64,000 nt of DNA from Thermoactinomyces vulgaris (GTDB lineage: Bacteria; Bacillota; Bacilli; Thermoactinomycetales; Thermoactinomycetaceae): positions 478,900-542,899 of the forward strand of contig NZ_REFP01000007.1 of assembly GCF_003688725.1 (NCBI RefSeq), in the 5' to 3' direction. Below, piece by piece: positions 54,750-63,943 of the stretch. Each line of letters starts with the position of its first letter. The first letter of the stretch is position 1. A program made the translations under genes and the position numbers. A model generated the notes under the pieces. That model saw only the letters and a program-made list of their open reading frames with translations. It made no database searches and was not told where the DNA came from.

Positions 54750-55865
54750 ATGCTGACGACACACGAAACCTGGATGCGTTTGGCATTGCAACTGGCCGAA
54801 GCGGCGGAGGGTCAAACTTCCCCGAATCCGATGGTTGGGGCCGTCGTGGTCAAGGACGGGCAAATTGTCGGAGCCGGAGCCCATTTAAAGGCCGGCACAC
54901 CGCACGCGGAAGTCCATGCATTAAACATGGCCGGGGATGATGCCAGAGGCAGCACGCTTTATGTGACTTTGGAGCCGTGCAATCATTACGGGCGCACGCC
55001 GCCTTGCACCGGGCGCATCATCGAAGCCGGGGTCCGGCGTGTGGTCGTGGGGTGTGTGGATCCGGATGAAAAAGTGTCCGGTGAGGGGATCAAGCGGCTG
55101 CGCGAATCCGGAATCGAAGTGGTGGAAGGGATCTTGCGCGAAGAATGTTTGCGGCTGAATGAAGCATACTTTCACCACCGGAAAACCAAAAAACCGTTTG
55201 TCACGCTCAAGATGGCGACCACCCTGGATGGAAAGATTGCAGCATACAACGGGGACAGCCGGTGGGTCACAGGCCATGAGTCGCGGGCACATGTGCATCA
55301 AATCCGCAAAAAAAGTGATGCGATTCTTGTGGGCGTGGGGACGGTTTTGGCAGACGACCCGCAATTGACCGCACGGATCGACGGAGAGCCGGTCCGGCAA
55401 CCGGTGCGGATCGTTTTGGACAGCCGGCTTCGCACCCCGCTGGATGCGCAAATCGTGAACACTCAAGCTGCTCCGACCTGGATTTTTACAACGCCCCGCT
55501 GTGACCGGAGCAAAGTGGACCGGTTGATCGAAAAAGGGGTCAAAGTGATCGTGACCCAAAGCGAAGACCGGGTCGATATCGATGAAGTGTTGTCTTACTT
55601 GGGACAGCAGGGGATTTTATCGTTGATCGTGGAAGGAGGCAGCCAGGTCAATGCATCCTTTTTAAGGTGCGGCCACGTGCAAAAGGTGATGGCTTATCTT
55701 GCCCCCAAATTATTGGGTGGCAAAGACAGCAAAAGCGCCATTGCGGGAGAGAATCCCGAACGGATGAAGGAGGCTGTTTCTTTAAAACACACGGAGATCC
55801 GGCGCTTCGGGGAAGATTTCTTGCTTACGGGATATATTTCTTATGAAAAGCCGGCACAAGGTTAG
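54750..55865 (+). CDS. ribD: Bifunctional pyrimidine deaminase/reductase RibD
   Basis: Deaminates and reduces the pyrimidine intermediate of riboflavin synthesis. A 371-aa protein: zinc deaminase domain with His-Ala-Glu in GTPHAEVHAL near residue 50 and the cysteine pair in EPCNHYGRTPPCTGRI, then the reductase domain (KMATTLDGKIAAYNGDSRWV near 155). GAGAGAAGG precedes the ATG. First gene under the FMN riboswitch. Confidence 0.96.
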   Translation: MLTTHETWMRLALQLAEAAEGQTSPNPMVGAVVVKDGQIVGAGAHLKAGTPHAEVHALNMAGDDARGSTLYVTLEPCNHYGRTPPCTGRIIEAGVRRVVVGCVDPDEKVSGEGIKRLRESGIEVVEGILREECLRLNEAYFHHRKTKKPFVTLKMATTLDGKIAAYNGDSRWVTGHESRAHVHQIRKKSDAILVGVGTVLADDPQLTARIDGEPVRQPVRIVLDSRLRTPLDAQIVNTQAAPTWIFTTPRCDRSKVDRLIEKGVKVIVTQSEDRVDIDEVLSYLGQQGILSLIVEGGSQVNASFLRCGHVQKVMAYLAPKLLGGKDSKSAIAGENPERMKEAVSLKHTEIRRFGEDFLLTGYISYEKPAQG

Positions 55866-55880
55866 AAGGGGGGCGTCAAT

Positions 55881-56528
55881 GTGTTTACAGGAATCATTGA
55901 AGAAGTGGGACGGATCAAGCAGTTGCGTAAAAATCCGCTGACCATGGAATTGACCATTCAGTGCCGGAAGGTTTTGGAGGGCACCCAACTGGGAGACAGC
56001 ATCGCCGTCAACGGGGTTTGTTTGACGGTTACACAGCTGGGCAGTGACTATTTTATGGCCGATGCCATGCCTGAAACCATGAAACGGACCAATCTGGGCA
56101 AGTTGAATGTGTCGGATCCGGTCAATCTGGAGCGGGCGGTTGCCGCCGGACAACGAATGGGCGGCCACTTTGTTCAGGGGCATGTGGACGGAGTCGGTAC
56201 GATCCTGTCGAAGACCCCTTATGAAAATGCCGTTGTGTACCGGATTGAAACCAGCCCGCAATTGACCCGATACATGATTGAAAAGGGATCCGTGACCGTC
56301 AATGGCATCAGTTTGACGATTGTGGAGGTCAGTGATCATGACTTTACGGTGTCCTTGATCCCGCATACCTACAAGCATACCCAATTGCGTGATGCAAAGC
56401 AGGGAGATATGGTGAATATCGAAGTGGATATGATTGGAAAATATCTGCATAAGTGGTTTGAAAATAAAACCGGTTCCGGTTCGCCGATTACCCGGGAGAT
56501 GCTGAAAGAACACGGATTTATCGGATAA
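55881..56528 (+). CDS. ribE: Riboflavin synthase alpha chain
   Basis: Dismutates two lumazines to riboflavin. A 215-aa protein made of two similar barrels, each with a MFTGIIEE- or [12 protein letters not shown]-type motif. GTG 55881 encodes the first residue of the near-invariant [10 protein letters not shown] start, with AAGGGGGGCG upstream. Second gene of the rib operon. Confidence 0.96.
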   Translation: MFTGIIEEVGRIKQLRKNPLTMELTIQCRKVLEGTQLGDSIAVNGVCLTVTQLGSDYFMADAMPETMKRTNLGKLNVSDPVNLERAVAAGQRMGGHFVQGHVDGVGTILSKTPYENAVVYRIETSPQLTRYMIEKGSVTVNGISLTIVEVSDHDFTVSLIPHTYKHTQLRDAKQGDMVNIEVDMIGKYLHKWFENKTGSGSPITREMLKEHGFIG

Positions 56529-56539
56529 GGGGGGATACC

Positions 56540-57736
56540 ATGTCTTTTGATACGATTGAAGAAGCGCTGTCCGCCTTGAAAAAGGGAGAAATCATTATTG
56601 TGGTGGATGACGAAGATCGCGAAAATGAAGGGGATCTGGTGGTGCTCGCCGAGAAAGCGACGCCGGAGGCCATTAATTTTATGATCACCCACGGGCGGGG
56701 ACTGGTATGTGTGCCGATGACGGAAGAACGTGCCCGGGAATTGGATTTGTCCCTGATGGTCAATCACAATACAGACCGGCACGGAACGGCCTTTACCGTA
56801 TCGGTGGACGCGATGGAAACCTCGACCGGGATTTCGGCTTTTGAAAGGTCGCTTACGGTGATGCAATTGATCGATCCCAAGCGGGGAGCCCAAGACTTCC
56901 GGCGCCCGGGACACATTTTCCCGCTGATTGCCCGTGAAGGCGGTGTGTTGCGCCGTGCAGGCCACACCGAGGCAGCTGTTGATTTGGCGAGGTTGTGCGG
57001 GGCATATCCGGCCGGAGTGATTTGTGAAGTGATCAAAGAAGACGGAACCATGGCCCGTGTGCCCGATTTGAAAGAAATGAGCCGGAAATTTGGATTGAAA
57101 ATGATTACCATTCAAGATCTCATCCAATACCGGCGGCAAAAAGAAACATTGATCGAGCGCATCGTGTCGGTTCGGATGCCGACCGAATACGGCGAGTTTC
57201 AAATGATCGGTTACACCAATGAAATTGACGAAAAAGAACACGTCGCTTTTGTCAAAGGAGACATTGACCCGGATCAACCCGTCCTGGTCCGTGTTCATTC
57301 CGAATGCTTGACGGGGGATGTTTTCGGATCCAAACGATGCGACTGCGGACCCCAGTTGCATGCAGCGATGCGGAAAATCGAAGAAGCCGGACAAGGCGTG
57401 CTTCTCTACATGCGGCAAGAAGGGCGCGGAATCGGCTTGATCAATAAATTAAAAGCATACAAACTGCAGGAAGAAGGCTTGGATACGGTGGAAGCCAACC
57501 TGCGTCTCGGATTCCGCGATGATTTGCGTGAATACGGGATTGGCGCGCAAATCTTGCGCGATTTGGGCGTGGGGAAAATGCGCCTGATGACCAATAACCC
57601 GCGGAAAATCACCGGTTTGAAAGGTTACGGTCTGGAAGTGACAGAGGTGGTTCCTCTGGAAATCCCCGCAAACAAAAATAATCGTCGTTATATGGAAACG
57701 AAAAAGGAAAAATTGGGTCACATGTTGCATTTGTAA
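56540..57736 (+). CDS. ribBA: Bifunctional DHBP synthase/GTP cyclohydrolase II
   Basis: The N-terminal half makes the four-carbon unit from ribulose 5-phosphate ([14 protein letters not shown] near residue 26; [14 protein letters not shown] near 140). The C-terminal half opens GTP ([20 protein letters not shown] near 255, with zinc cysteines; [14 protein letters not shown] near 300). The 398-aa length is standard for RibA of B. subtilis. AAGGGGGG precedes the ATG. Confidence 0.97.
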   Translation: MSFDTIEEALSALKKGEIIIVVDDEDRENEGDLVVLAEKATPEAINFMITHGRGLVCVPMTEERARELDLSLMVNHNTDRHGTAFTVSVDAMETSTGISAFERSLTVMQLIDPKRGAQDFRRPGHIFPLIAREGGVLRRAGHTEAAVDLARLCGAYPAGVICEVIKEDGTMARVPDLKEMSRKFGLKMITIQDLIQYRRQKETLIERIVSVRMPTEYGEFQMIGYTNEIDEKEHVAFVKGDIDPDQPVLVRVHSECLTGDVFGSKRCDCGPQLHAAMRKIEEAGQGVLLYMRQEGRGIGLINKLKAYKLQEEGLDTVEANLRLGFRDDLREYGIGAQILRDLGVGKMRLMTNNPRKITGLKGYGLEVTEVVPLEIPANKNNRRYMETKKEKLGHMLHL

Positions 57737-57754
57737 AAAGAGGAGGAAACAAGG

Positions 57755-58225
57755 ATGCCAAATGTATATGAAGGAACGCTTGTGGCAACAGGAATGCGGT
57801 TTGCGATTGTCGCCGGACGGTTTAACGAATTTATCACCGGCAAATTGGTGAATGGAGCCGTTGACGGTTTGAAACGCCATGGAGCCGAAGACGATGCCAT
57901 TGATATTGTTTGGGTGCCGGGAGCTTTTGAAATTCCGCTGATTGCCGATCAATTGGCTCAATCGAAAAAATACGATGCGGTGATCGCGTTGGGATGTGTG
58001 ATCCGCGGCGCCACCACCCATTACGATTATGTATGCAATGAAGTTTCCAAAGGAGTGGCGGCGGCGAGCGTGCGTCATCAACTGCCGGTGATTTTTGGAG
58101 TGATCACCACCGAAAACATTGAGCAAGCCATTGAAAGAGCCGGCACCAAAGCTGGAAACAAAGGATGGGAAAGTGCACTGGCAGCCATCGAAATGGCTGA
58201 TTTGATGAAACAGTTAAATCGTTGA
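57755..58225 (+). CDS. ribH: 6,7-dimethyl-8-ribityllumazine synthase
   Basis: Condenses the RibBA and RibD products to lumazine; forms 60-subunit capsids in Bacillus. A 156-aa protein with [18 protein letters not shown] near residue 15, [15 protein letters not shown] near 55 and the catalytic His in [17 protein letters not shown] near 87. GAGGAGG precedes the ATG. Last gene of the rib operon; scpA starts 18 bases later with no terminator visible. Confidence 0.97.
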   Translation: MPNVYEGTLVATGMRFAIVAGRFNEFITGKLVNGAVDGLKRHGAEDDAIDIVWVPGAFEIPLIADQLAQSKKYDAVIALGCVIRGATTHYDYVCNEVSKGVAAASVRHQLPVIFGVITTENIEQAIERAGTKAGNKGWESALAAIEMADLMKQLNR

Positions 58226-58243
58226 TGGGGTAACGATTATCAT

Positions 58244-58999
58244 ATGGAAGAAGTAAAAATTAAGCTGGATATGTTTGAGGGGCCTCTTGATTTGTTGTTG
58301 CATTTAATCGAAACCTCGGAAGTGGATATTTATGAGGTTCCGATTGCGCAAATTACCGAACAATATATGCAAGTGTTAAATGAAGCCGAAGAGAGTAAGC
58401 TGGATGTGGCCAGTGAGTTTTTGGTCATGGCGGCAACTCTTTTGGCCATCAAGAGCAAAATGCTCCTGCCCAAGCAAGAGGTTTTTGAAGAAGATTTTAT
58501 GATGGAAGAGGATGAATGGTTTGAAGATCCCCGGACGGAACTGGTCGAACGGTTGCTGGAATATAAGAAATACAAGCGTTTGGGGGAAGTGTTGCGCCAG
58601 AGGGAAGAAGAAAGAAGCAAAATTTATTCCCGTCCGGCGATGGATCTGACGGCCTACACACCAGAAGTAAACCCGGTTGAAGGGCTTTCTCCGGACGATT
58701 TGTTGCAGGCATTTGTCGAGGCGCTGAAAGACCGGGAAACCCATGAGCCGGAAGCCAAGTTGACCAGGGAAGAGATTTCGGTCAGTGACCGGATGAATGA
58801 AATTGATGCGCTTTTGACAGAAAAAGGGCAGTTGCTTTTTTCCAAACTGATCGATTGGAAAACCGCCACCAAAGAACGGGTGATCACGACCTTTTTGGCG
58901 CTTCTGGAATTGATGAAATTAAAAAGGATCGTTTGTTATCAGGAACATATGTTTGGGGAAATCCGGGTGGAACGACTGCAGGCGGAGGTGCAGCCTTGA
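58244..58999 (+). CDS. scpA: Segregation and condensation protein A
   Basis: Kleisin subunit that bridges SMC heads in chromosome condensation. A 251-aa protein with the N-terminal kleisin motif FEGPLDLLLHLIETSEVDIY, a charged linker, and a C-terminal winged helix (KERVITTFLALLELMKLKRI). The start overlaps nothing and ends on TGATG, shared with scpB. Adjacent to rib as in Bacillus. Confidence 0.95.
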   Translation: MEEVKIKLDMFEGPLDLLLHLIETSEVDIYEVPIAQITEQYMQVLNEAEESKLDVASEFLVMAATLLAIKSKMLLPKQEVFEEDFMMEEDEWFEDPRTELVERLLEYKKYKRLGEVLRQREEERSKIYSRPAMDLTAYTPEVNPVEGLSPDDLLQAFVEALKDRETHEPEAKLTREEISVSDRMNEIDALLTEKGQLLFSKLIDWKTATKERVITTFLALLELMKLKRIVCYQEHMFGEIRVERLQAEVQP

Positions 59000-59610
59000 T
59001 GAGCCGGGATATGAAAGCAGTGATGGAAGGTCTTTTGTTTGCAGCCGGAGAAGAAGGAATGAGCATTAAAGAACTGGCGGATGTGACCGGCTTGGAAAAA
59101 CACGAAGTGGAACAATGTTTGCATGATCTCAGGGTCGACTATAAGGAACAGCAAAGAGGCATTCAAATCGTCAAAGTGGCCCAAGTTTACCAAATGACCA
59201 CATTGCCCGAACATGCGTCCTACTTTGAAAAGATGGCCCAAGCCCCGAACCGTTCTCGGCTGTCCCGTGCGGCATTGGAAACCCTTGCCATTATCGCATA
59301 CCGACAACCGATTACGCGTGTCGAGATTGAAGAGATCCGGGGGGTCAAAAGCGAACGGGTGTTGCAAGTCCTTTCGCGAAAGGGATTGATTCGGGAAGCC
59401 GGCAGGGCGGAAGGAGCGGGACGCCCGATTTTATACGGAACCAGCAAAGATTTTCTGGATTATTTCGGACTCAACGATATCGAAGAACTTCCCCCGCCGG
59501 AATCCATCTTTGATTGGCAGGAATGGGAACAAGAGCGCCAGGATTTGTTTAAGCGTTTGGGTGTGGAACAAATGGAAGAGGCGGAGACGGATGAAGGATC
59601 TCCCGTTTAA
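58999..59610 (+). CDS. scpB: Segregation and condensation protein B
   Basis: Winged-helix partner of ScpA in the SMC complex, 203 aa. Conserved AVMEGLLFAAGEEGMSIKEL at the N-terminus and SRAALETLAIIAYRQPITRV near residue 90 with the following IRGVKSERVLQVLSRKGLI. ATG 58999 overlaps the scpA stop by one base. A strong GC palindrome terminator follows. Confidence 0.96.
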   Translation: MSRDMKAVMEGLLFAAGEEGMSIKELADVTGLEKHEVEQCLHDLRVDYKEQQRGIQIVKVAQVYQMTTLPEHASYFEKMAQAPNRSRLSRAALETLAIIAYRQPITRVEIEEIRGVKSERVLQVLSRKGLIREAGRAEGAGRPILYGTSKDFLDYFGLNDIEELPPPESIFDWQEWEQERQDLFKRLGVEQMEEAETDEGSPV

Positions 59611-59636
59611 AGGAGGCCGGCCGGCCTCCTTTTTTA
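59610..59636 (+). terminator. Intrinsic terminator after scpB
   Basis: AGGAGGCCGG/CCGGCCTCCT is a perfect 20-base palindrome flanked by A and T runs. Confidence 0.9.
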
Positions 59637-59663
59637 AAAACAAAAAAGAAAAATTGCCGTTTT

Positions 59664-59677
59664 TGTAAACGCTTTTA
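59664..59677 (+). promoter_or_regulatory. cre-like CcpA site
   Basis: TGTAAACGCTTTTA agrees with TGWAANCGNTNWCA at 13 of 14 positions, 49 bases before a PTS EIIA-type gene. Confidence 0.55.
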
Positions 59678-59725
59678 AGATGAAAAAAACGTGAATGGCT
59701 GGATCGGAGAGGAGGCAGGCTGAAT

Positions 59726-60181
59726 TTGTTACATGAATTGATCACGAGGGATACCATTGTTTTAAAAGAGGAAGTCCGCAATTGGAAAAAGGCGATTCAA
59801 TATGCATCCGAACCCCTGTTAAAAAAAGGATGGATTGAGCCGGAATATGTAAAAGCCATGATCCATATTATCGAAACGCTGGGCCCCTATGTGGTTTTGA
59901 CACCCCATGTGGCCATTGCCCATGCGCGACCGGATGCGGGAGTGAACCGGTTATCCATGAGTCTTTTGCGGTTAAAGAAGAGTGTTTCTTTTGGAAGAGG
60001 ACAAGAGGTGCATCTGATTATTATTTTAGCAGCCATCGACCAAAAGTTGCACTTACATGCATTGTCGGATTTATCTCAATTATTGTCTGAAGAGAAAAAT
60101 ATTGAACGGATGATACATACCGAAAAAATTGAAGAAATTGAAGAACTGATTCATCAATATTCAAGAAAACAGTGCAATTAG
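59726..60181 (+). CDS. Orphan PTS EIIA (mannitol/fructose/Ntr type)
   Basis: A 151-aa EIIA-2 domain with the phosphorylatable His in LTPHVAIAHARPDAGV near residue 68 (family pattern HxAxxHxRP... with A-H-A-R-P-D). TTG 59726 follows GGAGG by ten bases. No EIIB or EIIC gene is nearby, so it may act as a regulatory phosphoacceptor (PtsN-like) or serve a permease elsewhere. A cre-like site lies upstream, which suits sugar-linked control. It breaks the usual scpB-ytfI link. Confidence 0.85.
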   Translation: MLHELITRDTIVLKEEVRNWKKAIQYASEPLLKKGWIEPEYVKAMIHIIETLGPYVVLTPHVAIAHARPDAGVNRLSMSLLRLKKSVSFGRGQEVHLIIILAAIDQKLHLHALSDLSQLLSEEKNIERMIHTEKIEEIEELIHQYSRKQCN

Positions 60182-60297
60182 CAACTTAGTGGTCGGAATT
60201 TTTTCAAAAAGGCCGGACGGTTTAAAAATTTGTTGGATAATATTGTATATTCACCCGTCATCTTGCCCAAACTACCCAGTGATGGCAGGTGGTGGGG

Positions 60298-60948
60298 TTG
60301 ATTTTTTTTCTGATCATTCTTGTGTTGTTGCTGGTCTTCTTCATCGGAACTTGGTTTTCCAACATTCAAATTGAATTGTTGTTTAAACGGGAAGCGCAAA
60401 ATGATTTTGGCAAAATCAAAGTGAAGATGTTTGGCGGATTGCTCAGATTTCAATACAATTTGCCGCAAATCCTATGGGGTGGTTTGGATGAAGGGGTGGC
60501 CCTCAAGCAGAACGTGACCGGTAAGATTGGCAAGAAAGAAACCAAAACGAAAAAGAAATCGATTCACATTGATAAACGGAAAGTCAAGAAATTTCATTTT
60601 GAATATCGCCAGATTCTTTACCGGTACCATGATTTTCAACGAATCATGCGGTGGTTCTTTGGAAAGATCACCTGTGAAAAATTCGTTTGGAACACCAAGA
60701 TCGGAACGGGGGATGCAGCAGAGGCGGGATTTTTAACCGGATTGGCATGGAGCTTTAAGTGGATGCTTCTCAGTTGGCTGGGAAATCAAATCCGGTGGAA
60801 TGCCAAACCGGAGTTAAAGGTGGATCCAAGATTCAATGAAGCGATATTGGAAACCTACTTTCACAGTATAATCCGGTTCCGGATCGGGCATGCTATCCTT
60901 GCTGTGAAACGTTTATCAGATCATATGCGGAAAGGGAGGATCCAATAA
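60298..60948 (+). CDS. ytfI: DUF2953 protein (YtfI-like)
   Basis: A 216-aa protein with an N-terminal membrane helix (about residues 2-20) and a soluble basic domain; KCMFGGLLRFQYN-like segments (VKMFGGLLRFQYNLPQ) match the DUF2953 family, B. subtilis YtfI. TTG 60298 has GGTGGTGGGG directly upstream; GTG 60289 is an alternative. It directly precedes ytfJ (no gap), as in B. subtilis. Confidence 0.85.
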   Translation: MIFFLIILVLLLVFFIGTWFSNIQIELLFKREAQNDFGKIKVKMFGGLLRFQYNLPQILWGGLDEGVALKQNVTGKIGKKETKTKKKSIHIDKRKVKKFHFEYRQILYRYHDFQRIMRWFFGKITCEKFVWNTKIGTGDAAEAGFLTGLAWSFKWMLLSWLGNQIRWNAKPELKVDPRFNEAILETYFHSIIRFRIGHAILAVKRLSDHMRKGRIQ

Positions 60949-61395
60949 ATGTCTGAGCACCCTATTCAAAACTTGATGGAAACTGCCATGGAAAATATTC
61001 GTGAAATGATTGATGTCAATACCATTATCGGTGATCCGGTGGAGACGCAGGATGGCCAAGTCATCATTCCGGTTTCCAAGGTCGGGTTTGGATTTGCAGC
61101 GGGAGGAAGTGAATTCAGAGGACATTCGGATGATAAAGAGGGGGAAGATCAGGAAAAGCGGGGGAATTCCAGACATTCCACTGAAAAAAGCCAAGAAAAG
61201 CTTCCGTTTGGTGGAGGAAGCGGCGGAGGCGTCTCTGTCACTCCGGTTGCATTTCTTGTTGTCAGTGAAAAAGGAATTCGTGTGTTAAACATGGATAAAC
61301 AAACCCATTTATATGACCGCCTGATTGACACGGTCCCTGAATTTGTGGAGCAGTTGAAAAACATGGTTAAAAAAAGTGATAAAAGTGAAAAGTAA
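60949..61395 (+). CDS. ytfJ: Sporulation protein YtfJ (GerW)
   Basis: A 148-aa spore protein of the GerW family needed for normal germination in B. subtilis. It has the family core DVNTIIGDPVETQDGQVIIP and KVGFGFAAGGSEF, a charged linker, and a glycine-rich GGGSGGGVSVTPVAFLVV. GGGAGGATCC precedes the ATG. A terminator follows. Confidence 0.93.
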   Translation: MSEHPIQNLMETAMENIREMIDVNTIIGDPVETQDGQVIIPVSKVGFGFAAGGSEFRGHSDDKEGEDQEKRGNSRHSTEKSQEKLPFGGGSGGGVSVTPVAFLVVSEKGIRVLNMDKQTHLYDRLIDTVPEFVEQLKNMVKKSDKSEK

Positions 61396-61405
61396 ACCGG
61401 ATACA

Positions 61406-61438
61406 AAACGGCACAGCCCGGGGCAGTGTCGTTTTTTT
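61406..61438 (+). terminator. Intrinsic terminator after ytfJ
   Basis: ACGGCAC and GTGTCGT (one G-T pair) form a stem followed by seven T. Confidence 0.8.
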
Positions 61439-61500
61439 ACATAATCTTGTCCGGAGTGCATATATTTGTACAAACCCGAACGGGAGTGGGGTGAGATCAT

Positions 61501-62649
61501 TTGATTCTGGGGCGGATCTGTTCGGTTGGGCTTGTCACAGCCATCTTGATGATGATCTTTGTCTGGCCGGAAGGAGCAAGAGCCGAAGTGACAGGGGATT
61601 TGGCTCCCGGGGCAAAAGCCGCCATTTTGTATGATGCTTCTTCAGGCCGTGTTTTATTTGAGAAGAATGCAGAGGAACCCATGTTGATTGCCAGTTTGAC
61701 CAAAATCATGACGGCAATCATTGCGATTGAAAACGGGAATTTGGATGAAACAGTGACCATCAGCCCCAATGCGGAAGGAGTGGAAGGCTCTTCCATCTAT
61801 CTGAAAGCCGGTGAAAGAATACCGCTTCGCACCCTGTTGTACGGACTGATGTTGCGTTCCGGAAATGACGCGGCAACGGCGATCGCCGAACACATCGGCG
61901 GATCGGTGGAAGGGTTTGTTTATTTGATGAATGAAAAAGCCGCCTATCTGGGTCTGGAAAACACGCATTTTGCCAATCCGCACGGTCTGGATCAAGAGGG
62001 GCATTATTCATCGGCCAAAGATTTGTCCGTATTGACGGCATACGCACTCAAAAATCAGGTTTTTCAGGAAATTGTCAAAACAGAGGTCAAGACGGTGTCC
62101 TGGCCTGGCGAAAAATGGAAAAGAAAATTTTACAATAAGAATAAGATGTTGCGCTTTTATAAATGGGCGGACGGCGTTAAAACGGGGTTCACCAAAAAGG
62201 CGAGAAGAACGCTGGTTTCTTCTGCGACCAAAGACGGCCACCAGTTAATCACCGTCACTTTGAATGACGGGGATGATTGGAAAGATTCCATGAACATGCT
62301 GGAGTACGGGTTTCAGCATTATGATTTGGTCTCCTTATTGAAAAAAGGACAGGTTCTGTCCGGTCAGACATATGAAACGGATGATCACAAAAAGTTCCGG
62401 GTTGTCGCCGGTGCTTCCTTTGATTATCCGCTGACGGAAGAAGAAAAAAAACAGGTTACGGTAAAGCCGGTCATCAGTTATCCTCTCCGGCTGGTGACAA
62501 GCGACCGCATGCAAGTGGGAAGCGCCCGGATTTACGTGAACCGGCAATTGATCGGATCGGTTCCTTTGGAAGTCGAAATGGAGCCCGAACCATCCATGAT
62601 GAAAAAGTGGTTTCAATCCTTCGGGCTGATGCTTTGGAAAAAAGGGTGA
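61501..62649 (+). CDS. dacB: D-alanyl-D-alanine carboxypeptidase DacB (PBP5*)
   Basis: Mother-cell carboxypeptidase controlling cortex cross-linking. A 382-aa S11 enzyme with an export signal (about residues 1-29), SLTK near residue 65, SGN near 121, and KTG in DGVKTGFT near 226. TTG 61501 follows GGGGTGAG. spmA and spmB follow as in B. subtilis, where the three form one sigma-E operon. Confidence 0.94.
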   Translation: MILGRICSVGLVTAILMMIFVWPEGARAEVTGDLAPGAKAAILYDASSGRVLFEKNAEEPMLIASLTKIMTAIIAIENGNLDETVTISPNAEGVEGSSIYLKAGERIPLRTLLYGLMLRSGNDAATAIAEHIGGSVEGFVYLMNEKAAYLGLENTHFANPHGLDQEGHYSSAKDLSVLTAYALKNQVFQEIVKTEVKTVSWPGEKWKRKFYNKNKMLRFYKWADGVKTGFTKKARRTLVSSATKDGHQLITVTLNDGDDWKDSMNMLEYGFQHYDLVSLLKKGQVLSGQTYETDDHKKFRVVAGASFDYPLTEEEKKQVTVKPVISYPLRLVTSDRMQVGSARIYVNRQLIGSVPLEVEMEPEPSMMKKWFQSFGLMLWKKG

Positions 62650-62656
62650 AGCAAAA

Positions 62657-63259
62657 ATGATCCATTATATTTGGATTTTTATGATTTTAAGCGGGGTGGT
62701 GGCAGCGGCACTGCAGGGGAAGTTGGAGTTGGTGACAAAAGCGGCCTTAAATGGTGCGGAAGAAGGGGTTTCCGTTTGTCTGGGACTGATCAGTATCATG
62801 GTGTTTTGGTTGGGGATGATGCGGATTGCCCAAGATGCCGGCTTGTTGGAAAAGCTGGCGAAGATTTTGCGTCCCGTTGCCCGGTTTTTGTTTCCATCCG
62901 TGCCTCATGATCATCCGGCGATGGGCTACATTTTATCGAACATGAGCGCCAACCTGTTTGGATTGGGAAATGCCGCGACCCCCATGGGACTCAAGGCAAT
63001 GGAAGAGTTGCAAAAATTAAACCCCGACCGGAAGACGGCCACTCCTGCGATGTGCACTTTGCTTGCTCTGAACACCTCGGGACTGACATTGCTTCCGACA
63101 ACAATTATCGGGATCCGGTTGAAACACGGTTCGGTGAACCCGACGGAGATTATCGGCCCGACATTGCTGGCCACCTTGCTTGCCACTTCTTTTGCCATCC
63201 TGTTGGATCGTTATTACCGAAAGCGCACGTTTGACGAGAACGGGCGGCTGAAGAAGTAA
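62657..63259 (+). CDS. spmA: Spore maturation protein A
   Basis: Membrane protein that, with SpmB, is needed for spore-core dehydration. A 200-aa nucleoside-recognition (Gate) domain protein with about five helices; GNAATPMGLKAMEELQKLNP near residue 111 and LLALNTSGLTLLPTT are characteristic. Starts seven bases after the dacB stop. Confidence 0.95.
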   Translation: MIHYIWIFMILSGVVAAALQGKLELVTKAALNGAEEGVSVCLGLISIMVFWLGMMRIAQDAGLLEKLAKILRPVARFLFPSVPHDHPAMGYILSNMSANLFGLGNAATPMGLKAMEELQKLNPDRKTATPAMCTLLALNTSGLTLLPTTIIGIRLKHGSVNPTEIIGPTLLATLLATSFAILLDRYYRKRTFDENGRLKK

Positions 63260-63284
63260 TCAAACAGGGAAGAGGGTAAATCAG

Positions 63285-63824
63285 ATGTTTGAAATCATCA
63301 GTTTTGTTTCCAATCTGATGTTGCCGGCCATTGTGGTGTTTGTTCCGCTGTATGCCGTGTTTCGCAAGGTTCCCGTTTATGACAGTTTTGTCGAGGGGGC
63401 CAAGGAAGGATTCCCGACAGCGATTTCGATTATTCCACACCTGGTCGGTATGATGGTGGCTGTTTCCATCTTCCGGGATACCGGCGCTTTGCAGTTTTAT
63501 TTGCAATTTTTGAAGCCGGTGCTCGGTTGGCTGAAGATTCCGGAAGAAGTGGTTCCGATTGGGATTTTGCGGCCGATTTCCGGAACCGGTTCCCTGGCCT
63601 TTGTGGAAAGCGTTCTTCGCACCTACGGGCCGGACTCCTTTCTGGGAAAACTGGCATCCACCATTCAGGGAAGTACCGATACCACTTTATATGTGCTGAC
63701 GGTTTACTTTGGCGCCGTGGGGATCCGCAATTCGCTCTATGCGCTGAAAGTCGGTTTGTGGGCGGACTTGGCGGGATTTTTGGCTGCCTGGATCATTTGT
63801 ACATTGATTTTTTTACCCGGTTGA
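63285..63824 (+). CDS. spmB: Spore maturation protein B
   Basis: Partner of SpmA in core dehydration and heat resistance. A 179-aa Gate-domain protein with PTAISIIPHLVGMMVAVSIF near residue 46 and the GSTDTTLYVLTVYFGAVGI segment near the C-terminus. AGGGAAGAGGG lies upstream of the ATG. Last gene of the dacB-spmA-spmB operon. Confidence 0.95.
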   Translation: MFEIISFVSNLMLPAIVVFVPLYAVFRKVPVYDSFVEGAKEGFPTAISIIPHLVGMMVAVSIFRDTGALQFYLQFLKPVLGWLKIPEEVVPIGILRPISGTGSLAFVESVLRTYGPDSFLGKLASTIQGSTDTTLYVLTVYFGAVGIRNSLYALKVGLWADLAGFLAAWIICTLIFLPG

Positions 63825-63943
63825 GCAGAGAAAGGCTTTTTCTGCGATACCGGGTTTTATAATGTCTGAAAACAACAGGGCTGTCCGGTTTGACTTGTAC
63901 GAAACTTTGTAAACAGTTAAGATGACTAAGAGGTGAGCATGGC

